Shown: piece by piece, positions 9,005-17,887 of the stretch | Layout of the letters: the number at the start of each line of letters is the position of its first letter | Position numbering within the stretch: the first letter of the stretch is position 1 | Assembly (NCBI GenBank): GCA_002399445.1 | Contig: DHDR01000029.1 | Location: 118,194-182,193 of the forward strand | Reading direction: 5' to 3' | Length of the DNA stretch: 64,000 nt | DNA from: Ruminococcaceae bacterium UBA4871 | Lineage (GTDB): Bacteria; Bacillota; Clostridia; Oscillospirales; Acutalibacteraceae | The notes under the pieces: generated by a model | Databases searched by the model: none | What the model was told of the DNA's origin: nothing | Seen by the model: the letters and a program-made list of their open reading frames with translations, nothing else | Program-made: the position numbers and the translations under genes

Positions 9005-10339
9005 ATGAAAAGGAAAAAGATCGGCAAAAGAATTTGCAGTATCTTACTTGCTGCAACAATGTTTTCTTCTACAGCTTTGCTCGCAAGCGGGTGTGCAAGT
9101 AGTGATTCCAGCAGCAAAAGTGCAAAAAGTACCAGCAGCGCTCCTGGAAAGTTATCTGGGAGCATAACTGTTTGCGGGTGGAATCAGGCAGCATCGGCTC
9201 TTAAAGCAAATGCAAAACAGTTTATGACAGAGAACCCGGGCACAACCGTAACCGTACAAACGGTTGACAGCGACTATACGAAGCTGTATTCGGAACTGGC
9301 AGCAAACAGCGGCGTGCCGGATGTTGTGACAATTCAAAACCGTGATGTTAAAAATTTCGTAAATAAATATCCGGATGCGTGGCTTGACCTTACCGACATG
9401 ATGAAACCGGAAGAAAGCAACTTTAGCAATTATGTGCGCGGCCTTGCCATGGTGGATAATAAGTATTACGCGGTCCCGTGGGATTTGGGTCCCTGCGCAC
9501 TTTATTACAGAAAAGATATTTTTAAAGAAGCAGGCGTTGACCCCAGCACCATTAAAACATACGATGACTATATCGCGGCCGGCAAAAAAATTGTTACCAA
9601 GACCGGCGGCAAGACAAAACTGATTGGATTTGATTACAGCGGTTCTACATCCACGGATATGCCTGCTGTATTTTTCAGCCAGTTAGGCGGACAGTATTAT
9701 AACAAGAATGGCAAGGTGCAGCTCAACTCCGATGCCATGGTGAAAGCGGTTGACCTGTGCAAAAAAATGATAAATGCGGGCGTTGCTGTTAATCTGCCAA
9801 ATGAATGGAATGACAGAATCTCTGCTGCGACAAACGACCAAATCGCGTCTATTCCGTATGCTGTTTGGTATGCCGGAACGCTGCAGGCGATAAGTGACCA
9901 GAAAGGCAAATGGGGAATTATGCCTCTTCCGGCTTTCACTGCTGGCGGCAATACGCAGGCGAACGAAGGCGGTTCCGCTTTGGCAATTTCGTCGCAGACA
10001 AAGAATGCAGAACTTGCGAAAGCATTTGTGAAATTTGCACTGATGAGCAGCGAAGGCAATAAGATTAATTTTGAAACTTCAAAGCTCTTTACATCTTATC
10101 AAAAGTCCTATAAAGACCCAGAGTATACTGCGACTGATGATTATTTCGGCATTTCCATCGGCAGCACATTTGCAAAGCTGTCCACAAATATCCCTACAGT
10201 TGACTTTGGACCGCATTTTACCGACGTCAACAATGCTCTTAAGACCGGAATTGGAAATGCTTTGCTGAAAAAACAGGACACAAAAGCAGTATTAAAAGAA
10301 GCAAGTGACACTGCACAGAAAGCAATTGACAATGAATAA
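9005..10339 (+). CDS. sugar ABC transporter substrate-binding lipoprotein (MalE-like)
   Basis: A 444-residue extracellular solute-binding protein. The signal peptide MKRKKIGKRICSILLAATMFSSTALLASGC ends in lipobox LASGC; a Ser/Lys-rich linker follows, then a type 1 periplasmic-binding fold with ITVCGWNQAASALKANAKQF. ATG 9005 has AAGGAG eight bases upstream. It is the first gene of a three-gene operon with two permeases (10459-11322, 11326-12150), separated from them by a hairpin at about 10385-10424 that may keep the binding protein in excess. The neighbouring regulator resembles that of the galactan operon, so a galacto- or related oligosaccharide is a reasonable ligand guess. Confidence 0.9.
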   Translation: MKRKKIGKRICSILLAATMFSSTALLASGCASSDSSSKSAKSTSSAPGKLSGSITVCGWNQAASALKANAKQFMTENPGTTVTVQTVDSDYTKLYSELAANSGVPDVVTIQNRDVKNFVNKYPDAWLDLTDMMKPEESNFSNYVRGLAMVDNKYYAVPWDLGPCALYYRKDIFKEAGVDPSTIKTYDDYIAAGKKIVTKTGGKTKLIGFDYSGSTSTDMPAVFFSQLGGQYYNKNGKVQLNSDAMVKAVDLCKKMINAGVAVNLPNEWNDRISAATNDQIASIPYAVWYAGTLQAISDQKGKWGIMPLPAFTAGGNTQANEGGSALAISSQTKNAELAKAFVKFALMSSEGNKINFETSKLFTSYQKSYKDPEYTATDDYFGISIGSTFAKLSTNIPTVDFGPHFTDVNNALKTGIGNALLKKQDTKAVLKEASDTAQKAIDNE

Positions 10340-10384
10340 TATACTGTTTTTCAAAAAATCCAGCTAATTAATACGTGTGAAAAC

Positions 10385-10424
10385 GAAAGGCTGTTTACCA
10401 TTTTTAATGGGAAGCAGCTTTTGC
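10385..10424 (+). terminator. intercistronic hairpin / attenuator
   Basis: AAAGGCTGTTTACCAT and ATGGGAAGCAGCTTTT pair imperfectly and are followed by a T-rich stretch. Placed between binding-protein and permease genes, it probably lowers downstream expression rather than ending the operon. Confidence 0.5.
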
Positions 10425-10458
10425 TTTTAAAACCGCAAAGTGTAAGGAGATGGCAACA

Positions 10459-11322
10459 GTGAGTCATAAGCTTCGTAACAAATGGGCGCCGGCAATTTTT
10501 ATAGGGCCTTTTCTTGTTGTGTTTTTTCTTTTCATGGTGTATCCGATTATTTATTCTGTCATTTTAAGTTTTAGTAAATACAGAGCTGGAAAAATTATTT
10601 TTAATGGTTTCAAAAACTATAGGTTCCTTCTGAGTGATCCTGTTTTCTTTCAATCCTTACTGAATGTTCTTCTGATTTTAGTCATTCAGGTACCCATTAT
10701 GATAATTTTGTCGATGATAATAGGATGCTTGTTAAATTCAGCGCTTATCAAAGGCAAAGGTTTATTTCGGATGTTCACCTTTATGCCTGTTTTGATTGAT
10801 GCAGTCAGTTACTCCATCATCTTTTCCTTGTTCTTTAATGAAAGAGGCGGATTAGTCAACAATATATTAAATTTGGTCGGTATCAGTTCTCAGCGCTGGT
10901 TTTCCAGCGGACCGCTTGCCATGTCGGTTATCATGATAGCACTGACCTGGAGATGGACTGGGTACAACAGCTTAATTATACTGTCAGGCCTGCAGAACAT
11001 TCCGGGAGAACTCTATGAGGCAGCCTCCATTGACGGTGCGGGTGCATTTACGAAATTTACGAAAATTACAATTCCGCAGCTGAAGCCGGTTATTATATTC
11101 TCTATATTTAATTCCATTAACGGTACAATGCAGTTGTTCACAGAGCCTCAACTGTTAACACAGGGAGGCCCATCCAATTCAACAATGACGGTTGTACTTT
11201 ACTTATACAATATAGGTTTCAAAAATTTTAACTTTGGGGTTGCGTCGGCTGGTTCATATATTATTACTATCATTGTCGCTATTTTAACGCTGATTCAGTT
11301 CCGTGTTACGAGGGAGGACTAA
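10459..11322 (+). CDS. carbohydrate ABC transporter permease (MalF/UgpA-like)
   Basis: A 287-residue membrane protein with six predicted segments. The first is PAIFIGPFLVVFFLFMVYPI. The EAA loop is near residue 190 (LYEAASIDGAGAFTKFTKITIPQL), followed by the conserved TQGGPSNST motif. GTG 10459 is preferred to ATG 10450 because AAGGAG (10444-10449) directly abuts that ATG but stands nine bases from the GTG. It ends three bases before the next permease starts, so the two are translationally coupled. It imports the sugar bound by 9005-10339; the ATPase must come from elsewhere. Confidence 0.9.
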   Translation: MSHKLRNKWAPAIFIGPFLVVFFLFMVYPIIYSVILSFSKYRAGKIIFNGFKNYRFLLSDPVFFQSLLNVLLILVIQVPIMIILSMIIGCLLNSALIKGKGLFRMFTFMPVLIDAVSYSIIFSLFFNERGGLVNNILNLVGISSQRWFSSGPLAMSVIMIALTWRWTGYNSLIILSGLQNIPGELYEAASIDGAGAFTKFTKITIPQLKPVIIFSIFNSINGTMQLFTEPQLLTQGGPSNSTMTVVLYLYNIGFKNFNFGVASAGSYIITIIVAILTLIQFRVTRED

Positions 11323-11325
11323 TTT

Positions 11326-12150
11326 ATGAAACAAAATGGTTCACGAATCATTATTTATATTGTTTTGACAATTATCAGCATCGTGGCTGTCTTTCCCTTC
11401 ATTTGGACATTCATTGCTTCAACCCACACAAACGGACAGATTTTCAAATTAAGCTATACACTTGTTCCAACAGGCAACTTTGTAGAAAATCTCAAACAGC
11501 TCCAAAAGCTGAAGCCTATTTGGCAGAATCTATTAAACAGCATTTTTATTACGGTTACTTGTACTGTCTTTACGCTATTGCTGGATTCCATGGCAGGCTA
11601 CGGATTTGCAAAATTTAAGTTTAAAGGCAAAAATGCACTGTTCTTTGGCTGCCTGATTACAATGATGATACCATCGCAGGTTACCATGGTACCGCTGTTT
11701 ATTCAAATGACAAAAATGCATTGGGTAAATACGCCCGCTTCCATTATTGTACCAGCACTTGCTTCCATGTTTGGTGTCTTTCTCATGCGCCAAAGCTTTG
11801 AGCAGTTCCCCAACGACTTAATTGAATCGTCCAAAATTGACGGAGCAGGCGAACTGCGAACCTTTTTCCAAATTGTCTTTCCGAACATGAGAGCATCCAT
11901 TGCATCCCTGGGTATTCTTACTTTCGTAACTCAATGGGGCAATTATATGTGGCCGCTCATTGCTCTAAATAGTGAAAAGAGCTTTACGCTGCCGCTGGCC
12001 CTTGCTATGCTGATTGCACCGGGTGAAGTAATCAATTATGGCGCGATTATGGTTGGTGCGGTGATAGCACTGCTTCCTGTACTTATTTTCTTTTTGATTT
12101 TCCAAAAGAACTTTATATCCGGTATGCTCAGCGGTGCTATAAAGGGATAA
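11326..12150 (+). CDS. carbohydrate ABC transporter permease (MalG-like)
   Basis: A 274-residue MalG-type permease: N-terminal segment IIIYIVLTIISIVAVFPFIWTF, EAA loop LIESSKIDGAGELRTFFQIVFPNM, and C-terminal tail FQKNFISGMLSGAIKG. It is the last gene of the three-gene operon. No terminator is obvious immediately after it, and the following 400 bases are mobile-element debris. Confidence 0.9.
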   Translation: MKQNGSRIIIYIVLTIISIVAVFPFIWTFIASTHTNGQIFKLSYTLVPTGNFVENLKQLQKLKPIWQNLLNSIFITVTCTVFTLLLDSMAGYGFAKFKFKGKNALFFGCLITMMIPSQVTMVPLFIQMTKMHWVNTPASIIVPALASMFGVFLMRQSFEQFPNDLIESSKIDGAGELRTFFQIVFPNMRASIASLGILTFVTQWGNYMWPLIALNSEKSFTLPLALAMLIAPGEVINYGAIMVGAVIALLPVLIFFLIFQKNFISGMLSGAIKG

Positions 12151-12235
12151 TTTGCTGCCTTGGTAAAAACATTTTGAAACAGCAACCATCTGTAAATTTT
12201 AAGGTTTACAGATACAATTGTGCCTGTGAACTGCA

Positions 12236-12440
12236 AAGTCCCGCAAGCCGGGGAAAAAGGACAAGAACAGGCCCGACCCCGACGATTACGATTACGCCGA
12301 TGACGGGGATGAGGAATCCGGGACGGATGGATGGTACAGAAACCTCAGTACAGGTGGGAGGAACGGCCTCCCGCCCACTATCTCCGTGACTGTTACCGTG
12401 ACCTGATTATCACACAGAAAGCTAACAAGCCGGAGCAGTA
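12236..12440 (+). pseudogene. remnant of an integrative-element gene (possibly CD1107-like)
   Basis: From about 12236 the plus strand reads RKPGKKDKNRPDPDDYDYADDGDEESGTDGW, a basic then acidic, Asp/Tyr-rich tail. This resembles the C-terminal end of CD1107-type membrane proteins encoded by Clostridia conjugative elements. Frames change afterwards (a second frame ends at TAG 12440). In such elements this gene sits just before topoisomerase III, and a topB fragment indeed follows at 13306. GC is clearly higher than in the flanking operon. Identification is tentative. Confidence 0.35.
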
Positions 12441-12505
12441 GTATCCAGTTGCTTGTTTGCATCAGGATTGAATGGTCTAATCAAAACAGAACGGTGGGTG
12501 GTAAA

Positions 12506-12550
12506 ATGAAGATTTGCATTGTAATGACTGGAATAGTTCAAAAAATATAA
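12506..12550 (+). other. possible 14-codon leader peptide before acetyltransferase
   Basis: ATG 12506 to TAA 12550 encodes MKICIVMTGIVQKI. A GGTGG motif lies just upstream, and it stops 16 bases before the acetyltransferase ATG. Short leaders of this kind precede inducible antibiotic-resistance genes, but here the case rests only on position. Confidence 0.25.
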
Positions 12551-12566
12551 AACGCAGGAGGTTTTT

Positions 12567-13196
12567 ATGACTATTCCAGATAAAAAAATCTATCCAAGGA
12601 TGAACGACCCCCAAACAGTGTATTTAAATGCTGTTATTACAGATCCCAACATCATCGTCGGCGACTACACTATGTACAACGACTTTGTTTCCGACCCCAC
12701 GTTGTTTGAAAAGAACAACGTGTTATATCACTATCCTGTTAACCGAGACAGGCTGATTATCGGTAAGTTTTGTTCCATCGCCTGCGGAGCCAAGTTTATT
12801 TTCACCAGCGCCAACCATACGCTCCGATCACTTTCGACTTATCCCTTCCCGATATTTTTCGAAGAATGGGGATTGGAAAAAAGTCAAGTTGCGGCGGCAT
12901 GGGACAACAAAGGCGACACAGTTATCGGGAATGACGTTTGGATCGGTTATGAAGCAGTGATGCTGTCCGGCGTTCATATCGGCGACGGTGCGATCATAGG
13001 AACAAGGGCCGTCGTGACAAAGGATGTGCCGCCGTATACAATTGTTGGCGGCGTTCCCGCAAAAGAAATCAGAAAACGTTATGATGAAGACACGATTCGG
13101 AAATTGCTGCAAATCCAATGGTGGAACTGGCCTTTTGATAAGATACAGCAGTCCTTATCCCATATCATGAATGGAGAAGTGGATAAACTGCTATGA
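12567..13196 (+). CDS. Vat/CatB-type xenobiotic acetyltransferase (hexapeptide repeat)
   Basis: A 209-residue left-handed beta-helix acyltransferase that would transfer acetyl from acetyl-CoA to a hydroxyl of a small molecule in the cytosol. Diagnostic parts are LIIGKFCSIACGAKFIF, the catalytic-His loop SANHTLRSLSTYPF, the hexapeptide run IGNDVWIGYEAVMLSGVHIGDGAIIG, and the family end VGGVPAKEIRKRY...LQIQWWNWPFDKI. The layout matches streptogramin A (Vat) and chloramphenicol (CatB) acetyltransferases; which drug, if any, cannot be told. It has a strong AGGAGG and its own terminator (13247-13278). It is the only intact gene between pieces of a conjugative element, which fits acquired cargo. 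Confidence 0.8.
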   Translation: MTIPDKKIYPRMNDPQTVYLNAVITDPNIIVGDYTMYNDFVSDPTLFEKNNVLYHYPVNRDRLIIGKFCSIACGAKFIFTSANHTLRSLSTYPFPIFFEEWGLEKSQVAAAWDNKGDTVIGNDVWIGYEAVMLSGVHIGDGAIIGTRAVVTKDVPPYTIVGGVPAKEIRKRYDEDTIRKLLQIQWWNWPFDKIQQSLSHIMNGEVDKLL

Positions 13197-13246
13197 AATT
13201 ATAGAGCAGAGTTGATAACATTAGGTTAACAAAATTACTATTGTGC

Positions 13247-13278
13247 AAGGGCAATCGAGAAATCGGTTGCTCTTTTTT
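13247..13278 (+). terminator. rho-independent terminator of the acetyltransferase
   Basis: The stem GCAATCGA / TCGGTTGC with a GAAA loop is followed by TTTTTT. Confidence 0.7.
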
Positions 13279-13305
13279 GTGTACCAATGCAGAAAAGAAA
13301 AAAAA

Positions 13306-13595
13306 TTGAAACTTGTAATCAGTAAAAAGCCCTCTGTTGTCCAAAGCATTGCCGCCGTGATCGGCGCAAAGCCGCGCGGCGGCGGATTTTGGAGGGCGGC
13401 TGCTTTGTTTCATGGTGTCCCGGCCATCTCGCGGAGCTGGCAAGCGCCGACGCTTATGATAAAAAATACGCCAAATGGCAGCGGGAGAATTTGCCCATTC
13501 TGCCGGAAAGCCGGCGGTTCACCGTGGAGAAAGACAAACAGAAGCAGTTCGATATTCTCCGGGCTCTGATGTGCCGAGACGATGTGGATCTTGCA
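13306..13595 (+). pseudogene. DNA topoisomerase III (TopB) N-terminal fragment
   Basis: TTG 13306 begins MKLVISKKPSVVQSIAAVIGAK, the type IA topoisomerase TOPRIM start. After a one-base frameshift near 13385 it continues LEGGCFVSWCPGHLAELASADAYDKKYAKW and FTVEKDKQKQFDILRALM, matching element-encoded TopB proteins. Homology ends abruptly at about 13595, where IS256 sequence begins. It is a broken remnant of a conjugative element; the catalytic Tyr domain is absent. Confidence 0.7.
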
Positions 13596-13925
13596 TTTCC
13601 GCGTGACCGTAAAGGTGAATTCAAACCACAGTTGATTCAGGAGCACCAGATCCGTATCAGCTAAGATATTGAGGAAAAGATTTCATCCATGTATGCCAAG
13701 GGCATGACGACCAGTGATATAGAAGACCATATCCGAGATATCTACGGTTTGGAGGTGTCGGACACCATTGTCAGCCGGATTACGGATAAGATTCTCCCTG
13801 TTGCAAAAGAATGGCAGCAACGGCCTTTGGAAATTGCTTATGCCGTAGTTTTCTTAGATGCCATCCACTTTTGGTGTTTACACAAAAGATGGGATACACC
13901 CCCCATGCTCTGTCATATACGTTTT
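13596..13925 (+). pseudogene. IS256-family transposase fragment
   Basis: The region encodes FPRDRKGEFKPQLIQEHQIRIS, a TAA (13662-13664), then DIEEKISSMYAKGMTTSDIEDHIRDIYG and ITDKILPVAKEWQQRPL...VVFLDAIHF. This is the N-terminal and first catalytic part (the DAIH Asp) of mutator-type IS256 transposases. The stop lies where relatives have Gln (ISQDIEEK). The sequence breaks off after the first catalytic Asp. The IS fragment abuts the topB fragment. Confidence 0.75.
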
Positions 13926-14032
13926 CGTTACTTCCTGTAATTGCTCTCGATAAATTTGTTCGTCATCGCAAATTGCATTGTCTTTTCCATTCCAGTTATC
14001 TCATGTAAAAATTTTATCATAACATCTGATAA

Positions 14033-14170
14033 ATGCCAATAAAAGACATCGTCGAAGAACGGGCTGTTGAGCCCGGAGAATACATTGTTGAATTTCAAGC
14101 GACCGTCCGCGCGGCGGCCAAGAAGTTTGGTGTTTCTAAAAGTACCGTACATACGGTAATAACAAAATAG
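14033..14170 (+). pseudogene. truncated duplicate of spoIIID
   Basis: A 45-codon frame MPIKDIVEERAVEPGEYIVE...FGVSKSTVHTVITK is nearly identical at DNA level to the first half of spoIIID at 22719-22982, diverging abruptly after GTACCGTACAT. It retains the helix-turn-helix but loses the basic C-terminal DNA-contact helix. It lacks a good ribosome binding site and follows the IS256 fragment. It is most likely a partial segmental copy; expression is unproven. Confidence 0.7.
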
Positions 14171-14207
14171 AACGCTTTTGTATGGAGACCAAGTAAATCT
14201 GCGCATA

Positions 14208-14251
14208 CAAAAAACCGTACAGAAGGTTTCCTCTCCCTGTACGGCTTTTTT
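14208..14251. terminator. bidirectional terminator
   Basis: AAAAACCGTACAG and CTGTACGGCTTTTTT form a stem suitable for termination in both directions. It lies 170 bases beyond the galactanase stop on the minus strand. The rest of 14171-14424 shows nothing else. Confidence 0.7.
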
Positions 14252-14424
14252 GTGTTCATTGCTTCAGCATATATCTTGTGTATTGCGTTTTCATGAACTT
14301 AAAAATTTGATTAAGAAGACCTGAGTGATCTTTCTCATTTTGTTAAGCGTAAGTTAAACCTTCATTAATTCTGTTGAAGTAATGCCAATACTTTTTTAGT
14401 CTTCAGCATGAGATTATCTCCTAC

Positions 14425-16086
14425 TCAGTTTACTTTCCGAAACATAACATGGTCAATATTGCACCAATCGTTCGCACCTGCTTCTGTGTACAAACCAATT
14501 TCACATTGTCCATTGGTAACCTTAATATTGCTGACAGTAACCTTGCTCCACCCTGTATCACTAATCGGCAAAGGCGCATTCATCTCATTACCATTGTAAG
14601 ACTTTGCGTACAGCTGGCAAACTTTTTGTTTTCCCCTACGTTTCACCCATGCAGACAACGTATAAGTACCATTTTCCAACCCAGTTACTTTTTGATAAAC
14701 TGATGCTTTGTATGCTTTGTTGTTCCAAAGCGACAAATTAAACTGTCCGCTGTAAGCAGCTGAAGATTCTATTTTGATTGTGCTACTGTCCACTCCGGTT
14801 TCCAACCAGACCTGCCACTGAGATGGAGAATTTGTATACCCATCTGCCTCGAAATCAGAATTTTGAATTAGATTCGGCGCTGGTTCGTTTAGACAGTTAA
14901 TAGACTTCAAAGCATTCCCCTGAAAATCAAACAAAGTTAAATTATCCCACGGATTGGATAGAAAGCCATGATCATCAATATATGCTGCGCCCTCTTTAGT
15001 TCCCCAGTTTGCTCCTGCAACCGGGATCCAGTCCGGCTCCCAATAAAAAAAGCCCAATCCTCTGTCATTTGGTACATTAAGCAAAGTTGACTTTAAATCA
15101 GAAACGAACTTGGCCTGACCATCTGGAGAAGCAGGATATCCAGCCCTTTCTGCATCCTGTTCATTAAACGAACTTCCCAATCCATCCCCGTCAGCTGTAG
15201 TCCAGCCATAGGCAGTTTCTACAATCAAAACATTCTTGTTGTACTTTTTACTGACCGCATTCATGTTGTACTGCAGTTCATTGAGCGTTCCATGCCACAT
15301 AGGATAATAGGTAAGCCCAATGATATTAAAATCGAGAGAAATCCCGCAATTCAGAATGCTGTCAAACCACCACTGGTACAAGGAATAGCTGCCTCCATTA
15401 TCCAAGTGCAAAATGATTTTTGCACGATTGTCCGATGAATCTCTCACGCCAGAAATTGCTGACTGCAGAAGTTCTGCCAGCTTGGTGAAATCATTGTTTC
15501 CGCTGCCGACTTTTCCATCATCCCACAAAATTCCAGAGGAAATCTCATTCCCAAGCTGAACCATGTCAGGAATTACACCATAGCTGCAAAAATCATTCAT
15601 TGTAGATTTGACATAGGTATACAGCGTGGACTTTAACTTGCTGTAAGATAGATTCTCCCATGCCTTCGGCTTGCTTTGCGTTCCCGGGTCAGCCCAAAAA
15701 TCGCTGAAATGAAAATCAATTAGCACTCTTAATCCTATTTTTTTTGCCCGCTGTGCCAAATGCAGCGTTGTATTAAAATCATTGCCTCCGCCACCGTAAC
15801 TTTTACCTTGCGCGTCATACGGATTTACCCACAATTTCAATCTCACATAATTTGCACCGTGATTTTTTAAAATCTGCATTGCATCTTTTTGTACCCCATT
15901 TTCATAATATTTTCCTCCACGTGTTTCAATCTCATTCAGCATGGAAACATCCACACCACGGATAAAATCATGATAAGGTGTAGAAGCTGCTGCAAACGCG
16001 CCTGTAGTCATAGAACAAACCACACCACAAACCAGTGCTGCGCCAACCAGTCTTTTGATGACTGAAAAACATTTCAACGAAATCAT
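14425..16086 (-). CDS. secreted arabinogalactan endo-beta-1,4-galactanase (GH53) with C-terminal carbohydrate-binding module
   Basis: A 553-residue extracellular enzyme hydrolysing beta-1,4-galactan side chains of pectin. It has a signal peptide (MISLKCFSVIKRLVGAALVCGVVCSMTTGAFA). The GH53 barrel (about residues 35-390) contains the acid/base Glu in LGNEISSG and the nucleophile Glu in IVETAYGW. A beta-sandwich domain follows (about 405-553; NLIQNSDFEADGY...WQVWLETG...GTYTLSAWVKR), resembling the CBM61 modules often joined to galactanases. An in-frame GTG at 16116 would add ten residues overlapping the previous gene; ATG 16086 gives a clean signal peptide. It is the last gene of the galactan operon 20251-14425. 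No sorting signal is seen, so it is probably released. Confidence 0.92.
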   Translation of the reverse strand: MISLKCFSVIKRLVGAALVCGVVCSMTTGAFAAASTPYHDFIRGVDVSMLNEIETRGGKYYENGVQKDAMQILKNHGANYVRLKLWVNPYDAQGKSYGGGGNDFNTTLHLAQRAKKIGLRVLIDFHFSDFWADPGTQSKPKAWENLSYSKLKSTLYTYVKSTMNDFCSYGVIPDMVQLGNEISSGILWDDGKVGSGNNDFTKLAELLQSAISGVRDSSDNRAKIILHLDNGGSYSLYQWWFDSILNCGISLDFNIIGLTYYPMWHGTLNELQYNMNAVSKKYNKNVLIVETAYGWTTADGDGLGSSFNEQDAERAGYPASPDGQAKFVSDLKSTLLNVPNDRGLGFFYWEPDWIPVAGANWGTKEGAAYIDDHGFLSNPWDNLTLFDFQGNALKSINCLNEPAPNLIQNSDFEADGYTNSPSQWQVWLETGVDSSTIKIESSAAYSGQFNLSLWNNKAYKASVYQKVTGLENGTYTLSAWVKRRGKQKVCQLYAKSYNGNEMNAPLPISDTGWSKVTVSNIKVTNGQCEIGLYTEAGANDWCNIDHVMFRKVN

Positions 16087-16099
16087 CTCATTCCATAAT

Positions 16100-16942
16100 T
16101 TATTCTTTGACCCCACCGGCGGTCAAACCGTTTTGAATGTACTTTTGCAGCGCCATAAACAAAATCATAATCGGCAGTGAAGAAAGGACTGCAGCAGCTG
16201 CAAAAAGTGTCCAGTGTGCCGCAAATTGGTTGGAAATAAACGTTTGTAAACCAATCGCCAGCGTAAACTTGGAAGGTGACTGTAAAAACACAGAGGTAAT
16301 TACAAATTCACTGTAGGTACTGATAAATGTAAACAGAAAAATGACCACAATTTCAGGCGCGGCAAGTGGCAGGATGATTTTTGTAAACGCCTGAAAATTC
16401 GTTGCGCCATCTACAAAAGCAGCTTCATCCAATTCCTTAGGAATGCCGTCTATATAAGATTTCAGCAGCCAAATGTTAAATGCACTGCCGCCGGACAGTA
16501 CCAAAATAACTGCCAGCAGATTATCTACCAGTCCGAAGTGGTAAATAATAATGTAATAGCCCGCCAAAGCCATGCTGTTTGGAAACACTTGCAGAACTAA
16601 CAGCGTTTTCAAACCGTTCTTTTTGCCGGGAAAACGCATACGTGAAAACGCATACGCAGCAGTCGTAGTAAGCACCAGCTGAAGTGCAGACACACAGACA
16701 CACAACAGCAGAGAATTGCAGATCCACCGGACAAAGTCGGTTTTCCCGAACAGCTTTACGTAGTTATCTACACCCACCTCACTCGGCAGCAGGGAAGAGC
16801 GAAAGAAACTGTCACCCTTGGAAAAGGATGCGGCAACAATCCAGAGTACCGGGAAAATCATGAGTGCGATAAAGAACCAGATGAACACCCGGCTGCACCA
16901 CAGACCCGCACGGTCTGCCTTGGACATCATTCTGTGCTTCAT
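16100..16942 (-). CDS. galacto-oligosaccharide ABC transporter permease (GanQ/MalG-like)
   Basis: A 280-residue permease with six membrane segments, EAA loop LDEAAFVDGATNFQAFTKIILPL and tail LQKYIQNGLTAGGVKE. It corresponds in position to GanQ of Bacillus-type galactan operons. It lies one base after the GanP-like gene and directly before the secreted galactanase. It looks intact, but its heterodimer partner at 16944-17852 carries a stop codon, so the transporter may not assemble unless that codon is read through or was misread. Confidence 0.9.
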   Translation of the reverse strand: MKHRMMSKADRAGLWCSRVFIWFFIALMIFPVLWIVAASFSKGDSFFRSSLLPSEVGVDNYVKLFGKTDFVRWICNSLLLCVCVSALQLVLTTTAAYAFSRMRFPGKKNGLKTLLVLQVFPNSMALAGYYIIIYHFGLVDNLLAVILVLSGGSAFNIWLLKSYIDGIPKELDEAAFVDGATNFQAFTKIILPLAAPEIVVIFLFTFISTYSEFVITSVFLQSPSKFTLAIGLQTFISNQFAAHWTLFAAAAVLSSLPIMILFMALQKYIQNGLTAGGVKE

Positions 16943-16943
16943 C

Positions 16944-17852
16944 TCAATTTTCCTCCTTAAATGTCCCTGACAGGTTCATGCTGAGTAATGTCAATCCGCC
17001 AACAATAATAAAGACAAAAACACTCAAAGTTGCGGAAAGGTCAAAGCGGTTTGACCACGTTGTCATTTTGTAAATCGTGCTTGCGAGAATGTCCGTACCG
17101 CCCGCAAACTGCGAACCGGGTACCGCCGGACCACCCTGCGTAATCATGTAGATATTTCCAAAGTTGTTGAAGTTTGACGCAAAAGTAGAAATTATCAGCG
17201 GGGTGGAAAGCCGGGTCAGCATGGGAAACGTGATTTTTCGGAAGCAGTCTCACCGGGAAGCCCCATCAATTTTTGCGGCTTCATAGTAAGTCGGTGATAT
17301 TGCCTGCAGCCCGCCAAGACAAACGTTCATCATATACGGATAACCCAGCCATACATTAACAATAATCAGCGCAAAACGTGCCCAAAAAACATCTGTCAGC
17401 CATGGCATACCGGGAAGATGCATCATACGCAGCAGCGTATTAATGCCGCCGTATTGTTCATTCAACAAACCCTGCCACGCAAGGATGGCAATGGTAGCCG
17501 GCAGCGCCCATGGGATAATTAGAATAGAACGGTAAATTTTGGATTCCCTCATATGAGGGTTGTTCAGCAGCGTTGCCAGCAGCATTCCTACAAAATAGGA
17601 ACCGGCTGTACTCAGCAGTGCAAATGCCAGCGTCCAGCCCAGCACGGAAAAGAACGCCGAACGAATTTCTCCACCCAATACGGTCTGATAGTTCTTAAGG
17701 CCGATTGTTTCAAAAACATCTACATGATACATATTGTAATTCGTAAACGAAATGAAAACAGTAAAAATGATTGGCAGTATGGTAAAGAGCAGGATGGAAA
17801 TCATAGAGGGAAATATGTATCCATACGCCCGGTAATCTGTATGTTTTTTCAT
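16944..17852 (-). pseudogene. galacto-oligosaccharide permease (GanP/MalF-like) with in-frame opal codon
   Basis: A continuous 302-codon MalF-like frame from ATG 17852 to 16944, apart from one TGA at 17252-17250. The stop falls inside the EAA loop: YYEAAKIDGASR, stop, DCFRKITFPML. Relatives have Trp there (DGASRWQxF), so the change reads as TGG to TGA. Upstream: membrane segment MISILLFTILPIIFTVFISF. Downstream: ITQGGPAVPGS and the last two segments. No frameshift is present. Truncation would remove the last two membrane helices. Position between the binding protein (17888-19135) and GanQ-like permease fixes the assignment. Confidence 0.85.
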
Positions 17853-17887
17853 AGTCTTGCCTTTCTTGCGGGGGAAGCCTTTACTTC

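Noticed and set aside
17250..17252. TGA in the permease as selenocysteine
   Set aside because: The position is a usual Trp in the EAA loop of a sugar permease, a family with no selenoproteins, and no SECIS-like hairpin follows immediately.
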